Source of the DNA: Planctomycetota bacterium | GTDB lineage: Bacteria; Planctomycetota; Planctomycetia; Isosphaerales; Isosphaeraceae | Direction: 5' to 3' | DNA: 64,000 bases | Assembly: GCA_028291545.1 (NCBI GenBank) | Contig: JAQGHR010000159.1 | Coordinates: 62,001-126,000, forward strand | Part shown: piece after piece, positions 1-8,265 of the stretch | How the letters are laid out: each line of letters starts with the position of its first letter | Position numbering within the stretch: position 1 is the stretch's first letter | The notes under the pieces: generated by a model | Database searches by the model: none | What the model was told of the DNA's origin: nothing | The model's input: the letters and a program-made list of their open reading frames with translations, nothing else | Position numbers and translations under genes: made by a program

Positions 1-1184
1 GGGTTCTGCGATTGCCCGTCCGGCACCGTGAACGCCAGGCGGTCGTCGATGTCGTGAACCCCCACGGTCTGTTGTGCCGCGCGGAAGGCAATCATGGCTT
101 CCAGCGCCGAGGGAACTTTTCCCGAAAGGTAGGCCACGCCATCCCGGACCGACGATTGGACGGCCGTCCCCGCCAGCAGGGGGCGACGTTCCAGGTTTGT
201 CGCCAGCCGTCGGCTCACGGCCGCATCATCGCCGGGACGATCGGGAGGATTCGGATTCTCACGCGCGGGAACGCGAGTCTGGGCCGGGGCGATTCGCGCC
301 GGCCCCTGGGGTTCGTTCGCGGGCGTTGGCGGAGGAGGGGGGGTATCGGCGGCTCGGCGGGGGACGATCGGGAGATCGGCGTCATCTTGAACGTCGAGGA
401 GGTTGATGACCTCCTTCACTCCCTCCATCCTGGCGACTTTCTGCCCGATGCCGATCCGATCGCTCATCCTGGGGACGGAGCCCCGGAGCACGGCGACACC
501 TCGGGGATCGAGTGTCATCTCTACCGCCCTTGGCGCGGAGGTCATCGGAGCCGGCGAGGGAGGGGGCGGCGGCGTGGACCGGTCCGCGCCCGGGTCGGGT
601 CCAATCGGCGAGTCGGGATCCAGCGCCGGCGCCGCGTAAGGATCGGCGCGGCGTCCCGCGACGGCACCCCACCAGGGGGGGTAGCTGATGAGAGGCGGCT
701 CGAACCCATAGAACGGGTCGTCGATCCGTCCGAACAACGGAGGCGGGTAAACCAGAGGGGGGATGCCGGAGAGGTAGGCCGACCCTGCGTTGCCGAAGAG
801 TGGCGTTGCCGTTCCCATCACTGTGGTTCGCGCGAGAGGCACGCCCGCGACACGATTGGCTTCGGCCGTGTCGATGATGATCCGGTCATCGATCGCGGAG
901 GTCAGCGAGAGCGCCAACCGGATCGCGACATCATGGATTTCCTTCGTCCCCACACGGCCGGACAGGACGATCCGTCCGTCCTTCCGACCAGTTCGGAAGG
1001 CATAACCCGACGTGATGGGATGGGTTCTCAGGGCATTGAGAATCGCGATCTCGACGGACGACGAGTCAGCTTGTGCCGCAGCCCTGGGGGCAGCTCCGGA
1101 ACCCACCTGGGCTCGTGCCGCGTGGCTGAGGACGCTGAGTACGGCGAGCCCGATCACGATCCCTCGTTGCGGCGAAAGCGACAT
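1..1184 (-). CDS. Exported BON-domain protein, 3' end cut by window edge
   Basis: Reading the minus strand from the ATG at 1184 gives an uninterrupted frame of 394 codons that leaves the window with no stop, so the C-terminus is missing. The start (MSLSPQRGIVIGLAVLSVLS...ARAQ) reads as a Sec signal peptide cut after ARA. Three BON-like modules can be seen: about residues 32-80 (GRIVLSGRV motif), 215-265 (GVAVLRGSVP motif) and 335-390 (GVAYLSGKVP motif). Pro-rich linkers separate them. BON domains usually bind membranes or occur in envelope proteins. It lies downstream of, and in the same direction as, an exported transglutaminase-like gene and a small BON gene, which suggests an envelope-associated cluster. 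The exact function is unknown. Confidence 0.8.
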   Translation of the reverse strand, partial: MSLSPQRGIVIGLAVLSVLSHAARAQVGSGAAPRAAAQADSSSVEIAILNALRTHPITSGYAFRTGRKDGRIVLSGRVGTKEIHDVAIRLALSLTSAIDDRIIIDTAEANRVAGVPLARTTVMGTATPLFGNAGSAYLSGIPPLVYPPPLFGRIDDPFYGFEPPLISYPPWWGAVAGRRADPYAAPALDPDSPIGPDPGADRSTPPPPPSPAPMTSAPRAVEMTLDPRGVAVLRGSVPRMSDRIGIGQKVARMEGVKEVINLLDVQDDADLPIVPRRAADTPPPPPTPANEPQGPARIAPAQTRVPARENPNPPDRPGDDAAVSRRLATNLERRPLLAGTAVQSSVRDGVAYLSGKVPSALEAMIAFRAAQQTVGVHDIDDRLAFTVPDGQSQN

Positions 1185-1352
1185 GGTCCGGACCGCCTTC
1201 TCGTGGGTGCGACCACGTGAACCATCGATCAAGATGTCAATCCGACTGCAAAATTCGTCTGAGGTGAGGACGGCCCGTCCACGGCACTCCCGAAGAACGA
1301 ACCGTCCCCACCTTACAGGCAACCGTAAACGAGCCGTATTCCGTCTCAATCC

Positions 1353-2861
1353 TCAGCGCACTTCGACCGGCTCGATCGTGATCTTGTTGAAGACTTTGAG
1401 CACGGGAAGGAAGACCTCGAAGGGGGAGGTCCCATCCAGGCTCGACGCGGCCAGTTTCAGGTGGGTGGCGTCGACGTCGGACTGGTTGTAGGCGGCGTCG
1501 ATCGCGACCCAGCGGCGGTTGACATAAACCTCGTTCCACATGTGTGGCCCGAATCCGCTGATCGTGGTGCCGCCGATGTTGTCGGCGTAGACCAGCCCGA
1601 TCGCGCATCGGGACGGCACGCCCGCCGCCCGGCACATTGCGGCCACCAGGACGCTGTGCTCGCTGCAATCACCACCGGCCTTCAAGTTCCTGGCAACTGC
1701 GGCCGCCGTGGCAAAGGCGGTGGAAAAGTTCTTGTCGGTAAGATTAACTGATACCCACTTCTGAATCGCGACTGCCTTGGCCCAGGGGTCGGTGAGTTTG
1801 CCGACAGCCCTGCGCGTAAGTTCAATCACCTTCAGGTCTTCGCTATCAATGAGAGGGTTCGCTCGGCTGTATTCCGGTCCCGGTTCCTCCTCGGGCGCGC
1901 CGTCCTTCGGACCGAAGGTCTTCACGACCAGGGTCGCGATCGTCTTTTCGTTGCCGGCGGTCGGAGTCTGACGGCGATCCCTGGGGAAGACCTGGCCCGG
2001 CTCGTCCTCCGGCATCGTGATCCGGTAGGCGACATTGCGGGTCGCTTCCGAGCCAGCAATTTTTCGGCACTTGATGATCGACGACGTCAGGAGATCGAAT
2101 TTCCCGCCTCCCGGATCGCCCAGGGCGCCGGCCTCGGTGGTGCGAAACGTGTCCATGCCGCCCAGCAGGTCGGTGTGGCTCCTGAGGATCTGGCCCGTTC
2201 CATCCACCCAGAGGGTCGTCTTCATGCCCGGCAGGGCCGTTCCGGCGTCGTCGGTCACGACCTGCTCGACGCGGAGCAATTCGCGGGTCTGACCGGCGCC
2301 GCCGATCTCGACCTTTTCCGGTCCCTTGGCGACGAGCTTCGTGATGCAAATCTTGTTCAGGTCGGGCATATACGTCTTCACGTCGCGAGCTTCACCCGGC
2401 TTGAGCGGCTTGCGGGAGAGGCTCAATTCGGCCGCGTAGGGTCCCCGAACGTCGGGGTCCCACGCAATCTCCTTGGCCTGGGCCTTGCCGCCGGATTCGA
2501 TCGTGAGATTCATCCGGCCATCTTTCACGTCGCCGAACGTGCGGATGTCGTCGTTGGAGGCCTGAGTACGGGTGTCGAGCCGAAGGACGGAACCTTCCGG
2601 AGTCTCGATCGTCCCGTAAAGCTGCCGCATGTGTGCGCGATTGTTGCCGCGATCGAACGTCAGGTCCCAATCGACTCTCACTCGCACCAGATCGCGGCCG
2701 GCCCGGTCCTTGAGCGGTTCGACCCGCACACGCATGTGGCCGACTTTCGCGGACCCGACGTAAATCGCGTCCCACGATTCCTGGCCGAAGGCCGGAGTCG
2801 AGGCCAGGATCAGGGCCAGGCAGATTCCGCACGGCCATCCGCGTCGAGCGAAGAGATTCAT
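1353..2861 (-). CDS. Exported transglutaminase-like protein
   Basis: This is a 502-residue protein with a signal peptide (hydrophobic stretch GICLALILASTPAFG, cleavage near FGQ). The ATG at 2861 is preferred over the TTG one codon upstream because AGGAG lies about 7 bases before it. The C-terminal 150 residues carry the transglutaminase/papain-like triad: Cys399 in GGDCSEHS, His in FGPHMWNEVYV and Asp in RWVAIDAAYNQ. The first 300 residues are beta-rich and have no motif I recognise. Bacterial members of this family act as proteases, amidases or cross-linkers, and the substrate cannot be read here. It is flanked on the same strand by two BON-domain genes. Confidence 0.9.
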   Translation of the reverse strand: MNLFARRGWPCGICLALILASTPAFGQESWDAIYVGSAKVGHMRVRVEPLKDRAGRDLVRVRVDWDLTFDRGNNRAHMRQLYGTIETPEGSVLRLDTRTQASNDDIRTFGDVKDGRMNLTIESGGKAQAKEIAWDPDVRGPYAAELSLSRKPLKPGEARDVKTYMPDLNKICITKLVAKGPEKVEIGGAGQTRELLRVEQVVTDDAGTALPGMKTTLWVDGTGQILRSHTDLLGGMDTFRTTEAGALGDPGGGKFDLLTSSIIKCRKIAGSEATRNVAYRITMPEDEPGQVFPRDRRQTPTAGNEKTIATLVVKTFGPKDGAPEEEPGPEYSRANPLIDSEDLKVIELTRRAVGKLTDPWAKAVAIQKWVSVNLTDKNFSTAFATAAAVARNLKAGGDCSEHSVLVAAMCRAAGVPSRCAIGLVYADNIGGTTISGFGPHMWNEVYVNRRWVAIDAAYNQSDVDATHLKLAASSLDGTSPFEVFLPVLKVFNKITIEPVEVR

Positions 2862-3079
2862 CAAAGACTCCTACGGGGAGACGGAGGGTCCGGGCCTCGC
2901 GAGAAGACGCGGGTCGGGCCTCGCCTTTCCAGGTAGACGCGGGCGATCCCCGGTAACGTCGATGAGCCACCGGTCCGGCGAGTTTCTCCCCCCAGTATGG
3001 CCGAATACGCCTCCGCGCTCAAGTTCAAGAGCGCGAGGCGCACGGCCAGGCCGAGCGGCCTTTCCGGAATACCCGCGGG

Positions 3080-3307
3080 TCAACCGACCGTGATGAACGA
3101 GCGGCACTCATCCCCCGAGAGGAACTGGAGCGCGGCATGCAAGGCGAGTTGACGGGTGTGATGCGAGGGCACCTGGCCGCGAATCACGACCCGCCCCTGC
3201 ACTTCCTCCACCGCGAGACCGCGAATCCGTCCATGCGTTGTCTCACGGACTCTGTCGGTTATCTCTTGGATCAGGCTCGATCCGCCTTCCGTGGGGTGCG
3301 TCCTCAT
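3080..3307 (-). CDS. Small BON-domain protein
   Basis: This 75-residue protein consists almost entirely of one BON-like module: an N-terminal helix (LIQEITDRVRETTHGRIRG) followed by the strand pair GRVVIRGQVPSHHTRQLALHAA. It has no signal peptide, so it probably stays in the cytoplasm. The start has AGGAG nine bases upstream (GTTTCAGGAGTTATCCCTC then ATG). It lies 219 bases upstream of the transglutaminase-like gene in the same direction. The isolated single BON domain resembles the osmY/kbp-type fold, but no specific role can be assigned. Confidence 0.8.
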   Translation of the reverse strand: MRTHPTEGGSSLIQEITDRVRETTHGRIRGLAVEEVQGRVVIRGQVPSHHTRQLALHAALQFLSGDECRSFITVG

Positions 3308-3533
3308 GAGGGATAACTCCTGAAACGTGCTTCAATGCACATCGGACGTCCAACATCCGCAAGTCAGGGCAAGACGGCATCCTTGAATTGGCCGACGGAC
3401 ATTGTTGGCCGAGTCTCGCCCGGGACGCAAGGAAAAAAATCGGGAGGTTCGGACGGTCTTAGCTATTTCAGGTTAGAACACATTCTCGTCGCGATGCCGC
3501 GTTCACCTCCAATTCGCTTCATCCGTACCTGGT

Positions 3534-4556
3534 TCAAAGATTTGCCGATGGGAGCGAGGATTTCCTCGAATCGGTCTGAACTCCTACGTCCGTGTGTTTG
3601 CTGTCATCTCGTTTCGGGACCCGGACGGCCTCCGCGAGGGACCAGGGACTGCCCGGCGGCTTCGATGGCGGCCGGGCTTGTTCCGGGTCGAAATGGATGA
3701 TGATGTCGGTCGGCTCGCCAAGAGTCTCGCGGAGAATATTCCGGGCGCGGTCGTGGGCTTCGTGAAGTCGGACGACGCTCCAATCGCCCGGGACGACCAG
3801 GTGGAAATCGACGAAGGTCCGGTCGCCGGCCCGCCACGCGCGAAGCTGGTGAACGTCGAGCCAGCCCTCATGCCGAACCCCCTGGAGCGCGGCGACGATC
3901 TGTTGGAGGAGCTGGGGATCGGCCCGATCCATCAGCCCCCGGATCGATTCCTGGACCAGCACATACCCGGTTCGCAAGATATTCACACCCACCAGGATGG
4001 CGATCAGGGGATCGAGCCAGCGAATCCGTGTCATCCCGACCAGCGCCACGCCCAGAACGACGCCGAAGCTCGTATAGGAGTCGGCCAGGACGTGCTTCCC
4101 GTCGGCCTCCAGGATCAGAGACCGCGTTTTCTTACCGAGGCGGATCAGCCAGAGCCCCAGGATGAGGTTGACCACGCTCGCCGTGAGGATGATCACGAAC
4201 CCCACGCCCAGACGCTTCAACGGTTCGTGGAGGATTAACCCTTGCACGGCTTCGTAGAAGATCGCCAACGCGGCCAGAGCGATCAGACCGCCCTCGAATC
4301 CGGCCGAAAAGTAGGTGATCTTTCCATACCCGTACGGATATTTCGGGTCAGGCGGACGCTCGCTCAGGATGACGCTCAGCAGGGCGAAGCCGGTGGCCGC
4401 GATATGGACGATCGACTCCAGGGCGTCCGACAGGATTGCGTGCGAGCCCGTCATCAAGTACGCGGCCCACTTCCCGCCCAGCATGGCCAGTCCGACGACC
4501 AGGGATAGCAACGCGGCTCGTCGTCCTGGAGAGAAGTTGGCGACCTCGGGTGTCAT
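3534..4556 (-). CDS. Cation diffusion facilitator (CDF) metal transporter
   Basis: This is a 340-residue inner-membrane transporter of the CDF family, which exchanges divalent metals (Zn, Fe, Mn, Co) for protons. Five or six membrane segments fill residues 10-200. The two metal-site motifs are present: SHAILSDALE in the second segment and GKHVLADSY in the fifth (HxxxD in each). A cytoplasmic ferredoxin-like C-terminal domain follows (about 205-300, with VDFHLVVPGDWSV). Metal specificity cannot be read. The ATG at 4556 overlaps the stop of the 79-residue gene upstream in an ATGA arrangement. The frame is open further upstream, but that would swallow most of the neighbour. Confidence 0.9.
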   Translation of the reverse strand: MTPEVANFSPGRRAALLSLVVGLAMLGGKWAAYLMTGSHAILSDALESIVHIAATGFALLSVILSERPPDPKYPYGYGKITYFSAGFEGGLIALAALAIFYEAVQGLILHEPLKRLGVGFVIILTASVVNLILGLWLIRLGKKTRSLILEADGKHVLADSYTSFGVVLGVALVGMTRIRWLDPLIAILVGVNILRTGYVLVQESIRGLMDRADPQLLQQIVAALQGVRHEGWLDVHQLRAWRAGDRTFVDFHLVVPGDWSVVRLHEAHDRARNILRETLGEPTDIIIHFDPEQARPPSKPPGSPWSLAEAVRVPKRDDSKHTDVGVQTDSRKSSLPSANL

Positions 4557-4792
4557 GATCCGGCAGACTCCGGCCAGGCTTCCGCGGCTTCTCGCAACTC
4601 GTCCGCGAGAACTCGCAACGACGGTAGGTCCCAGGCCGCGACGGCGTCCTTCCAACGATCCCAGAACGGCTCGCGTCCGAGGCCGGTCAATTCGCTCAGT
4701 CGGCCCAAATTGTAGCCGAGTTGGAGGAGGGAGCGGCGATCGTCGTGGCCCTTCAGGATGATCGACTCAATTTTCGCGACACAGTGTCTCAT
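4553..4792 (-). CDS. Small protein coupled to the CDF transporter
   Basis: This is a 79-residue soluble protein, rich in Leu, Glu and Trp, predicted all-helical with no membrane segment. I do not recognise the family. Its reality is supported by the ATGA stop/start overlap with the transporter, by its position 64 bases after holA on the same strand, and by a sensible amphipathic composition (RRSLLQLGYNLGRLSEL, WDRWKDAVAAWDLPSLRVLADEL). A weak purine-rich AAGGGCGG lies before the ATG. It may act with the transporter or merely share its message. Confidence 0.7.
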   Translation of the reverse strand: MRHCVAKIESIILKGHDDRRSLLQLGYNLGRLSELTGLGREPFWDRWKDAVAAWDLPSLRVLADELREAAEAWPESAGS

Positions 4793-4856
4793 GCGTCCGC
4801 CCTTGGGAGGTGGATGATTTGCAACGAACGGCGTGATCGAGCCGGAGAGTCGGCGA

Positions 4857-5864
4857 TCAATCTCGCCGAGGGCGAGACAATTCGACGAAGAGCCGTTCCA
4901 TCACGGTCTGGGGCGGCAATTGGGACGCACCCTTCAGGTCCATGTCGGCCCGGAGCAGGATCTCCGGCAAGCGGGAGACCCGCGACGGACCCAGATGGGT
5001 GTGCTGCTTGAGCGTCGTGTCGATTCCGCCGGGATAGATGCCCGCCTCCACGCAAGCCTGCCTCGCGTCCATGCCAGCCGTTCGCAGCATGCCGGCGTGA
5101 TAGGTCTTCAGGAGCGTGCTTCGCAACGCCCCAAGCATCTCGTGCGGCGACTCATTGGCCGCGATCAGGGCATCGAGGGCGACGATCGCGTTCTCACCTC
5201 GACCGGTGGTGGCCGCATTGATCACCGACCAGATTTTCTGGACTCTCCCCGCATCGACCATCGTGGCCACGTCCTCGCGTGTGATGCGCTTTCGTTCACC
5301 AACATACGTCGACAGCTTCTCAACCTCCATCGCGAGCAGCCCGATCTCGGCCCCGACCAACTCGACGAGCAATTCGGAGGCATCCTGTTCGAGGACGGCA
5401 CCGGATCGAGTCTTGGCCAGGCTCACGAGCCATCGCGGCAATTCCTTCTCGCTCGGTGTCTTGCAGTCAATCGCAAGCCCCACCTTTTCGACCTGTTTCG
5501 CCAGCTTCGTCGTCGCGGGCCACGATTTCACCGAGAGAACGAGCACCCCCGCGGACGACGGTCGTTCGGTAAACGCCTCCAGGGCGCGGCGATGCGCCGT
5601 CACGAATGGGTCGGCGTTCTCGACGATCACCACCCGTGCTTTCGCCAGGAACGGCAGCGTCCTCAATTCGTCCAGGACGTCCGAGAGTCCCGCCGATTCG
5701 CCCGGAAACCGCGAAACCGCGAACTCATCGCCATCCGCTCCGAGCCAGGTCCGAACGATGGCTGTGATCGCTTCGCGACGGAGATAGGCATCGTCACCGA
5801 CAACGGCGAAGATCCGTTTCGTTGCCGCGGTCCCGGCGGTCCTCAGGAATTCCATCGCGAGCAT
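4857..5864 (-). CDS. holA: DNA polymerase III subunit delta
   Basis: This 335-residue protein is the clamp-loader delta subunit, which opens the sliding clamp during DNA replication. Typical features are an N-terminal region starting IFAVVGDDAYLRREA, a second block PFLAKARVVIVENADPF, the mid-protein LVGAEIGLLAMEVEKLSTYVGERKRITREDV signature, and a helical C-terminal collar domain. The length matches the family (about 330-345). The ATG at 5864 is the only start after an in-frame stop; the Met three codons later is an alternative. Two small-operon genes follow on the same strand. Confidence 0.92.
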   Translation of the reverse strand: MLAMEFLRTAGTAATKRIFAVVGDDAYLRREAITAIVRTWLGADGDEFAVSRFPGESAGLSDVLDELRTLPFLAKARVVIVENADPFVTAHRRALEAFTERPSSAGVLVLSVKSWPATTKLAKQVEKVGLAIDCKTPSEKELPRWLVSLAKTRSGAVLEQDASELLVELVGAEIGLLAMEVEKLSTYVGERKRITREDVATMVDAGRVQKIWSVINAATTGRGENAIVALDALIAANESPHEMLGALRSTLLKTYHAGMLRTAGMDARQACVEAGIYPGGIDTTLKQHTHLGPSRVSRLPEILLRADMDLKGASQLPPQTVMERLFVELSRPRRD

Positions 5865-6345
5865 GGGGCAACTCGTCCGTCAGAACGGCGTGAACTCTCC
5901 TCCTGAGTTTACCATTATTGACATTCTTTGCGAATCGGACCGACCGACCGTTCCCCCGCATCTCCGAGCGACGCGCCTGGGTGGCTGGACCCAAGCCACC
6001 CAGGCGATCCTCGCATCGCCACACGCAGGCCGGGCCGCCGACCGCCGGATGCGGACAAGGTCACGCCGATTCCACGATCGAATTTCGGGTCTGACGCGAT
6101 GATCTCCTCGGCAGTCGAGTTATTGACTCCCGATCGGCGGCGAACCATGCCGGAAAAGTAATTTCGATTCCTCTCTGGGGATTTTTATTGCTCGCGTAAC
6201 CAGGCCGGGGAGTGCGGAGACATGACTCGGCCGGACAACTCGCGTATGAGGCAGCCTGGATCAAGATCAGCCGCCGCGCGTTGCAATGGCAAGAGTTTAT
6301 GAGTGGCTGAAAACCTGCGTCTCTCCCCTTCGAACCCTGACGCGA
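5865..6345. other. Intergenic stretch of 481 bases
   Basis: This lies between the start of holA and the stop of prpB, both on the minus strand. No convincing coding frame was found: the short open frames across it lack a Shine-Dalgarno sequence and change frame freely. Near holA a weak promoter-like pair on the minus strand (TTCGCA, 17 bases, TAAACT, around 5910-5940) could drive that gene. The one striking structure is the palindrome annotated separately at 5974-6006. Confidence 0.6.
5974..6006. repeat. Perfect 13-bp inverted repeat, 7-base loop
   Basis: The left arm CGCCTGGGTGGCT (5974-5986) and right arm AGCCACCCAGGCG (5994-6006) are exact reverse complements around the loop GGACCCA. It lies about 110 bases upstream of holA and 340 bases from the prpB stop. 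There is no T-run on either side, so it is not a typical intrinsic terminator. It could be a dispersed palindromic (REP-like) element or a protein-binding site. No second copy was noticed in this window. Confidence 0.75.
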
Positions 6346-7212
6346 TCAGCCACCGAAGTAGGCTTTGTCTCGGGCCTCCCAATCCTGATAGCCGAGCAAC
6401 TCGTACAGTTCGGACCTGGTCTGCATCCGATCCAGGCGACCTCGCTGCGAGCCGAGTCGAAGCAATTCCTCCAGAGTCTCCGCGGCCGCCTTCATGGCCG
6501 AACGGAACGCCGTGAGAGGATAGAGGACCGCGCGGTATCCCATGGCGGCGAGTTCATCGAACGGCAGCAACGGTGAGCGTCCGAATTCCGTCATATTCGC
6601 GATCAAAGGCGCCGGCACGTCCCTCGCGAACCGGGCGAATTCCTCGGCCGATTCCAGCGCTTCCGGAAAGATCGCGTCGGCACCCGCCTGGAGGTAGGCT
6701 CGTGCACGTTGAACGGCCGCGTCGTAACCTTCCACGGACCGAGCGTCGGTGCGTGCGACGATCACAAAATCCGGGTCACGACGAGCCGCGACAGCCGCCC
6801 GAACCTTGGCGGACATCGCGGCGACATCCACCAGGGTCTTACCCGTGAGGTGCCCGCACCGCTTGGGAAGCACCTGGTCCTCGATGTGCAAGCCGGCGGC
6901 CCCGGCCTCTTCGAAAAGTCGGACGGTCCGTTCCACGTTGATTGCCTCGCCGAAGCCCGTATCGGCGTCGCAAAGCAGCGGCAACGCCGTGGCTCGGGTC
7001 AGAGCTGCCGTCGCATCGACGAACTCCGGCAGGGTCAGGAGCCCGATGTCCGGCAATCCGGCCCAACCGGCAGAAAGCGCGCCGCCCGAAAGGTAGACGG
7101 CCGAGAATCCCAGCCGCTCGGCCATCTTCCCGGTCAATGCGTTGAACGCACCCGGGATCATGATCGGGTGAGCGGTCCACGCCGCTTTCAGTCGAGAGCC
7201 GGGGCTGGTCAT
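6346..7212 (-). CDS. prpB: 2-methylisocitrate lyase (PrpB/ICL family)
   Basis: This is a 288-residue TIM-barrel enzyme of the isocitrate lyase/PEP mutase superfamily. Family signatures are visible: SAVYLSGGALSAGWAGLPDIG, PLLCDADTGFG with the metal-binding Asp pair, HIEDQVLPKRCGHL (the KRCGH loop carries the catalytic Cys) and FVIVARTDARSVEGYDAA. PrpB splits 2-methylisocitrate to pyruvate and succinate, the last step of propionate breakdown. A prpD-like gene lies 1.05 kb upstream on the same strand, which supports the PrpB reading over other family members. GGAG lies about six bases before the ATG. No methylcitrate synthase is in view. Confidence 0.88.
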   Translation of the reverse strand: MTSPGSRLKAAWTAHPIMIPGAFNALTGKMAERLGFSAVYLSGGALSAGWAGLPDIGLLTLPEFVDATAALTRATALPLLCDADTGFGEAINVERTVRLFEEAGAAGLHIEDQVLPKRCGHLTGKTLVDVAAMSAKVRAAVAARRDPDFVIVARTDARSVEGYDAAVQRARAYLQAGADAIFPEALESAEEFARFARDVPAPLIANMTEFGRSPLLPFDELAAMGYRAVLYPLTAFRSAMKAAAETLEELLRLGSQRGRLDRMQTRSELYELLGYQDWEARDKAYFGG

Positions 7213-7372
7213 GCGAGTCTCCAGGGTTGCCTCGATGGTAACGGTCCGACCGGGCAGACGGAACAGGTCTGCCGTTGACGGGTCGCCGGTCGGCGGTTAA
7301 GGTTCGCGCGGAATCCTGGCGGATACGGGGTCCAGGTTACGATTCCTGGCGGCGCGGCTGGAGGGAGATCAC

Positions 7373-8254
7373 GTGCTCGACGCGAACGAGCAGGACGTCC
7401 TGGCGCGAATCCGGCCGGGTGATGTGGTTCTGGACATCGGCGGTTGGGCGCGTTGCTTCAATCGCGCGAACTACGTCCTCGACCTGTTTCCCTACGAGAC
7501 GCGAGGCCGCTGCTACAAAGACGCGATGGATCTCGGTCCGCAAGGCGGCCCGGTCGAGCACTTCTCGGCCGAGACCTGGATCTGTCGCGACCTCTGCGAT
7601 CACACGCCCTGGCCATTCGCGGATAAATCGATCGATTTTTGCACCTGCTCGCACACCCTTGAGGATCTTCGCGACCCTCTCTGGCTCTGCCACGAGATGA
7701 TCCGGGTCGCGAAGCGTGGATATATCGAGGTCCCCTCGATGGCCTTCGAACTCTCTCGCGGGCGCGAGCCCGGCGTTCCGGTCGGCCTCTCGCATCACAA
7801 ATGGATCGTGGATGTGACCGGCTCGGGCGTGACATTTATCCCCAAGTTGCACTTCGTCCACGGCGAGCGCCATCTCAGCTTGCCCGCGAAGTTCGGAGGG
7901 TCCTTGCCGCCGGACCGGCTCGTGAGCTGGCTCTTCTGGGAGGATGGATTCACCTACGCCGAAGGCTGGTTCACGCGAGAGCAACTTGCCGAGACGGTCC
8001 GATCCTTCGGCGCCGAGACTGAAGACGGAGAGGACTCGCTCGAACGAGATCGCCTCGAACTGGTCCTCGCCCAGACCCAGCGCGAGCTGAGCGAAGCCAG
8101 GGCCAGGGAGCACGCCCTCCGACAGGAATTGGCGTATTTCGCGGGCCTCGGCCCCCGCTCCGTCCGCGTTGCGCGCAAGATCCACACATTCTCGCAGAAC
8201 CATCCGACGATCTCGCGCCTCCTGCAAAAAGGGATCTCGACGGCGAGAGACTGA
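7373..8254 (+). CDS. SAM-dependent methyltransferase-like protein
   Basis: This is a 293-residue protein starting at a GTG with GGAGGGAG seven bases upstream. The N-terminal 140 residues resemble a class I methyltransferase core: a GDVVLDIGGWAR loop in place of the usual glycine-rich motif I, FADKSIDFCTCSHTLEDLRDP as the motif-IV/post region, then LCHEMIRVAKRGYIEVPS. The middle is rich in aromatics and His. Residues 225-265 look like a short coiled coil (LELVLAQTQRELSEARAREHALRQEL). The substrate is unknown; such proteins often modify glycans or natural products. The gene is divergent from prpB and convergent with the prpD-like gene, whose stop is 11 bases away. Confidence 0.75.
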   Translation: MLDANEQDVLARIRPGDVVLDIGGWARCFNRANYVLDLFPYETRGRCYKDAMDLGPQGGPVEHFSAETWICRDLCDHTPWPFADKSIDFCTCSHTLEDLRDPLWLCHEMIRVAKRGYIEVPSMAFELSRGREPGVPVGLSHHKWIVDVTGSGVTFIPKLHFVHGERHLSLPAKFGGSLPPDRLVSWLFWEDGFTYAEGWFTREQLAETVRSFGAETEDGEDSLERDRLELVLAQTQRELSEARAREHALRQELAYFAGLGPRSVRVARKIHTFSQNHPTISRLLQKGISTARD

Positions 8255-8265
8255 ACCCCGAACGC

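Noticed and set aside
12-1220. 402-codon open frame on the plus strand
   Set aside because: It is Arg/Gly-rich without domain signal and is antisense to the BON-domain protein, whose signal peptide and repeated motifs are clear.
5893-5902. Strong AGGAGGAG-type ribosome site upstream of holA
   Set aside because: It is 30 bases from the holA ATG and a stop in the holA frame lies between. No other real frame begins after it, so it was not used as evidence.
6293-6345. tRNA-like TTCGAA stretch near the prpB stop
   Set aside because: The arms around TTCGAA do not pair as a T-stem on either strand and no acceptor stem or CCA end was found.
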